Both the position numbers and the translations under genes were made by a program. A stretch of DNA of 19,144 nt, from contig DGDY01000315.1 in the NCBI GenBank assembly GCA_002385675.1, positions 1 through 19,144 of the forward strand, read 5' to 3'. A model generated the notes under the pieces. That model had not been told where the DNA came from. It saw only the letters and a program-made list of their open reading frames with translations, and did no database searches. Origin of the DNA: Anaerolineales bacterium UBA3940. GTDB lineage: Bacteria > Chloroflexota > Anaerolineae > Aggregatilineales > UBA3940. How positions within the stretch are numbered: the first letter of the stretch is position 1; the number at the start of each line of letters is the position of its first letter. Positions 16,285-19,144 of this stretch are shown one piece after another.

Positions 16285-16388
16285 TAAGTATTCGGTATCT
16301 TTAATCTTAAAACTTACCCTGCTATACTAAAACTGCACTTGCGGCCGGCTGCTGTGTCAAAATACACAACAACTACTGGGCATCTGTA

Positions 16389-17675
16389 ATGGAAGTATTA
16401 AAACTAATCAATAACGCTATACTTGTGCTTTTTATTATTATTTACTCATACCAGCTGCTGTTTATCCCCATATCTGTTGCGGGGTGGCTGGCAAAATCGA
16501 AAAGCCGCAAAAGCGGCGAGCAAAAATCTGTCCCGCGCCTGCGATATGCGGTTTTGACCTGTGCACGCAACGAGGAGGCGGTGATAGGCGAGCTGCTGGA
16601 CAGCATTGCGGCGCAGACCTACCCCGCCGAGCTTGTACAGACGTTTGTAATCGCAGACAACTGCACCGACTCGACGGCTGAAGTCGCCCGCGCGCATGGT
16701 GCGGTCGTGTACGAGCGGTTTAACACAGAGCTTGTCGGCAAAGGATATGCGATGGACGAGCTGCTTGCGCGCATCGACGAGGATTACGGCGACATATTCG
16801 ACGGCTATATAGTGTTCGATGCCGACAACCTGCTTATGCCGGACTATATAGAGCGCATGAACGAGACTTTTGCGGCGGGCAAATGTGAAATTATAACCAG
16901 CTATCGCAACACCAAAAACTATGCCGACAACTGGATTTCGGCCGGATACGGGCTCAACTTCCTGCGCGACGCGTGCTGCCACAACCATGCGCGCAGCCTG
17001 CTCGGGACAAGCTGTTTTGTGACCGGCACCGGATTTCTGTTCAGCCGCAGGATAAAAAACAAAATCGGCGGCTGGCCGTATCACATGCTCAGCGAGGACA
17101 TCGAGTTTACGGCCGACCAAATCCTGGACGGCGAGCAGATAGGATTTTGCCGGCAGGCCGAATTTTTCGATGAGCAGCCCACAAATTTTATTCAGTCGTG
17201 GCACCAGCGCATGCGCTGGGCAAAAGGCTATCTGCAAATGTACCGTCGCTATGGGGGCAGGCTGTTTTTGGGGATGCTGCGCGGGAGCTTCGCCTGTTTT
17301 GACATGACAATGTCGACCATGCCGGCCATGGTGCTCTCCATAGTCGGAATAGCCGCCAACGTGACGCTTGCGGCTGCCGGCGCGCTGCTCGGCGACAACA
17401 TTATGATAGCCGTTTCGTCGCTTTGCATAAGCACTCTTTATGCATATCTGACACTTTTCGTGCTCGGGCTTATAATCACCCTGACCGAATGGAGGCAAAT
17501 TCGCGCGTCCACCGCAGGAAAACTAATTTACACGCTTACCTTCCCTATTCTGATGTTCACATATATCCCAATCTCGTTTGCCGCATTATTTGCCCGCGTG
17601 ACCTGGAAACCCATCGAACACAGCGTCGTGGGACGCGCGCAAAAGCTGCTTTCACCGCGCGACGACGCGCTTTAG
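16389..17675 (+). CDS. Membrane glycosyltransferase, family GT2
   Basis: A 428-residue processive-type GT2 enzyme at the cytoplasmic membrane. One helix lies at about 8-32. The cytoplasmic GT-A domain has TCARNEEAVIGELLDSIAAQ, the Asp pair in ADNCTDST, the DXD metal site in FDADN (Asp144, Asp146), TGTGFLFSR, the acid SED at 235-237, and QRMRW at 273-277 for acceptor and donor binding. Helices follow at about 312-335, 340-375 and 390-415. This order matches synthases of cell-surface polysaccharides, near the BcsA/HasA/NodC group, but no PilZ domain is present. The ATG at 16389 has no good ribosome site. It ends at a strong terminator and stands as a single gene. The product is unknown. Confidence 0.88.
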   Translation: MEVLKLINNAILVLFIIIYSYQLLFIPISVAGWLAKSKSRKSGEQKSVPRLRYAVLTCARNEEAVIGELLDSIAAQTYPAELVQTFVIADNCTDSTAEVARAHGAVVYERFNTELVGKGYAMDELLARIDEDYGDIFDGYIVFDADNLLMPDYIERMNETFAAGKCEIITSYRNTKNYADNWISAGYGLNFLRDACCHNHARSLLGTSCFVTGTGFLFSRRIKNKIGGWPYHMLSEDIEFTADQILDGEQIGFCRQAEFFDEQPTNFIQSWHQRMRWAKGYLQMYRRYGGRLFLGMLRGSFACFDMTMSTMPAMVLSIVGIAANVTLAAAGALLGDNIMIAVSSLCISTLYAYLTLFVLGLIITLTEWRQIRASTAGKLIYTLTFPILMFTYIPISFAALFARVTWKPIEHSVVGRAQKLLSPRDDAL

Positions 17676-17683
17676 CCACAAAA

Positions 17684-17718
17684 CAAAAACCGGGCCAATT
17701 GCATTTGGCTCGGTTTTA
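17684..17718. terminator. Bidirectional intrinsic terminator
   Basis: ACCGGGCCAA (17689-17698) pairs with TTGGCTCGGT (17705-17714) with one G-U pair and a 6-base loop. TTTTA follows on the plus strand, and the A-run 17684-17689 gives T residues on the minus strand. It lies between the glycosyltransferase and pduL stops and probably serves both. Confidence 0.88.
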
Positions 17719-17789
17719 TCCCTTGTCTTTATCCAAAAAACAGCCGTTTGAGCCATCATGCCCAAACGCGCGTCGAAAGACCTGTTGTG

Positions 17790-18368
17790 TTATTTGATAA
17801 TCTCTCCGTAAACTTCTCCACAGCTTGCGTTTGCGGCATTCGATTCGTCGGTGTCAATGTGCATGGCGAGCGCAAAACTGGGGCTTACGCGCACAACCAC
17901 GTCGCCAAAAACAAGCGAACGTTCGGGAGTGTCAACCTTCACCGAAACAACCTGCCTGTCCGTCACACCGATACGCTCCGCGTCTTCGGGCGTCATATGT
18001 ATATGCCGTTTTGCGACGATAACGCCCTCGTCGAGTGTCACTTCACCGCACGGGCCAACGAGCTTGCAGCCGGGAGTGCCGGCAATGTCCCCGCTTTCGC
18101 GCACCGGCGCTGCGATTCCGAGAGTGCGCGCGTCGGTCATTGAAACCTCGACCTGACCCGCGGAACGCTCCGGCCCCAAAATTGAAACATTTGCTATCTG
18201 GTTTCTCGGCCCGACCACCGTCACGCGCTGCTCACACGCATACTGCCCGGGCTGGCTGAGATCCTTCTTTTTGGTGAGCGTGGCACCTTTGCCAAACAAA
18301 ATCTCCACCTGTTCGGCGGTCAAGTGGACATGGCGCGCAGATGTCTCGACCAGCACTTTATTGTCCAT
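17790..18368 (-). CDS. pduL: Phosphate propanoyltransferase (PduL-type phosphotransacylase)
   Basis: A 192-residue enzyme that swaps CoA and phosphate on an acyl group (propionyl-CoA or acetyl-CoA to the acyl phosphate). It shows two beta-barrel halves with the metal-binding His motifs VETSARHVHLT (about residues 8-18) and VAKRHIHMTPEDA. GPRNQIANVSILGPER, DARTLGI and RESGDIAGTPGCKL are conserved blocks. The ATG at 18368 is preferred, with AAGGAG about 10 bases upstream; an upstream GTG at 18416 has no ribosome site. No long N-terminal targeting helix and no microcompartment shell genes are seen, so a cytoplasmic housekeeping role making acyl phosphate for ATP is likely. It diverges from the TepA-like gene across an AT-rich gap of 122 bases. 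Firm family call. Confidence 0.92.
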   Translation of the reverse strand: MDNKVLVETSARHVHLTAEQVEILFGKGATLTKKKDLSQPGQYACEQRVTVVGPRNQIANVSILGPERSAGQVEVSMTDARTLGIAAPVRESGDIAGTPGCKLVGPCGEVTLDEGVIVAKRHIHMTPEDAERIGVTDRQVVSVKVDTPERSLVFGDVVVRVSPSFALAMHIDTDESNAANASCGEVYGEIIK

Positions 18369-18490
18369 TCCTATAAAACTCCTTGTCGATTGCATATTTA
18401 TTTTATTATTATCCACAATACAATTATAAGCTTTTTATTTTAATTTTTATATGGCTAATAATGAATATTCGATAAACAAGGAGCTATTAC

Positions 18491-19144
18491 ATGGATTTCC
18501 TGAATTTTGCATCATTTACCAATGTTAAAAACAGCGATTCGGACGAGCGAGATGAAGGAAGCCCCCCGCCTCCCATGGGCTCACCCTCATGCGACGGCTC
18601 GGTAACCGTGCGAAGTCGCGGGGTTGCCGTCCACTGCATTACAATAATCGGGCAAATTGAGGGCCACTATATGCTCGGCAGCGGCACTAAAACCACCAAA
18701 TACGAGCATCTCATACCCCTGCTTTTCGCGGTGGACGAGGACGAGAAAATCGGCGGCGTGCTGATTATCCTCAACACGCAGGGCGGCGACGTCGAGGCCG
18801 GGCTCGCGCTGTCCGAGCTTATTGCCAGCATGCGCAAACCCACCGCTTCGCTTGTGATTGGCGGCGGACATTCAATTGGCGTTCCGCTCGCCGTATCCGC
18901 CGACCGCTCGTTTATTGTGCCTTCCGCGACCATGACGCTGCATCCGGTGCGGATAAACGGGCTTGTGCTCGGCGCACAGCAGGCCTATGACTATCTGAAC
19001 AAAATGCAGGAGCGCATCATCCGCTTTATATCAGAACACTCGGGAGTTTCCGCCGAAAAGCTGCGCGAGTTTATGTTCAAGACCGACGAGATTGCGACCG
19101 ACCTTGGCACCGTGCTCAACGGCTATGAGGCGGTCGAGGTCGGC
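18491..19144 (+). CDS. ClpP/TepA-family serine protease (partial, runs off the window)
   Basis: The frame is open from the ATG at 18491 to the window end, 218 codons with no stop. AAGGAG lies 9 bases before the ATG. The catalytic Ser is Ser128 in GGGHSIGVP, the His is His151 in MTLHPV, and the acid is probably in KTDEIATDLG (199-204). NTQGGDVEAG is the ClpP-like oxyanion/strand segment. A Pro/Ser/Asp-rich lead (about residues 14-36, with PPPP at 25-28) precedes the protease domain. This matches the translocation-enhancing protein TepA branch of the ClpP fold in Clostridia, which lacks a ClpX partner nearby. In that group an FtsK-type gene often follows, outside this window. Confidence 0.85.
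   Translation, partial: MDFLNFASFTNVKNSDSDERDEGSPPPPMGSPSCDGSVTVRSRGVAVHCITIIGQIEGHYMLGSGTKTTKYEHLIPLLFAVDEDEKIGGVLIILNTQGGDVEAGLALSELIASMRKPTASLVIGGGHSIGVPLAVSADRSFIVPSATMTLHPVRINGLVLGAQQAYDYLNKMQERIIRFISEHSGVSAEKLREFMFKTDEIATDLGTVLNGYEAVEVG

Noticed and set aside
16446..17498. Minus-strand open frame of about 350 codons opposite the glycosyltransferase
   Set aside because: The plus frame carries the DXD, SED and QRMRW motifs; the minus frame has none.
17676..19144. Bacterial microcompartment locus suggested by pduL
   Set aside because: Neighbouring genes are a glycosyltransferase and a TepA-like protease; no shell protein motif is present.

Overview
The window reads as two blocks with different base and codon habits. 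Block A (1 to about 14,400) is GC-rich and uses ATC rather than ATA for Ile. It has clear TTGACA/TATAAT-type promoters. Its gene set (TrpB2-type tryptophan synthase beta, two short four-domain S1 proteins, a T-box before trpS, a two-domain FtsX permease) suggests a high-GC bacterium, perhaps Chloroflexota/Anaerolineae-like; this is inference from gene style, not proof. Block B (about 14,465 to the end) has AT-rich intergenic DNA, many ATA/ATT/AAA codons and the gene set of a Clostridia-type Firmicute (TepA/ClpP-like protease, PduL phosphotransacylase). The composition changes inside one gene, the HAD phosphatase at 14,295-15,083. The most economical reading is a metagenomic assembly join at a conserved motif, with recent horizontal transfer as the alternative.

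Layout of block A. The left end carries a forward run: the tail of an unknown gene, a GT87-like membrane protein, prmA (methylation of ribosomal protein L11) and a kinase-fold phosphotransferase. Facing it on the minus strand is a translation-initiation cluster, S1 protein, then rpsU (bS21), then infA (IF-1), driven by a good promoter at 5,160-5,188. Next come trpS and trpB2 on the minus strand behind a well-formed tRNA-Trp-specific T-box riboswitch (about 8,059-8,441) with its own promoter. A forward phosphoribosyltransferase converges on a second S1-like gene, with a hairpin terminator between them. Divergent from that second S1 gene is an ABC exporter pair (ATPase plus a large FtsX/MacB-like permease, overlapping by 8 bases).

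Layout of block B. A HAD-IIA phosphatase and a TIM-barrel sugar-phosphate isomerase diverge from two promoters whose -35 boxes abut to form one palindrome, so they are probably co-regulated. Then come a membrane GT2 glycosyltransferase with a terminator on each side, a minus-strand PduL phosphotransacylase with no microcompartment genes in view, and the first 218 codons of a TepA/ClpP-like serine protease running off the window.

No CRISPR array, tRNA, rRNA, insertion sequence, phage gene or recognised defence system was found. The points most worth follow-up are the block join, the T-box/trpS/trpB2 unit, the S1-S21-IF1 cluster with its S1 paralog, and the palindromic divergent promoter.
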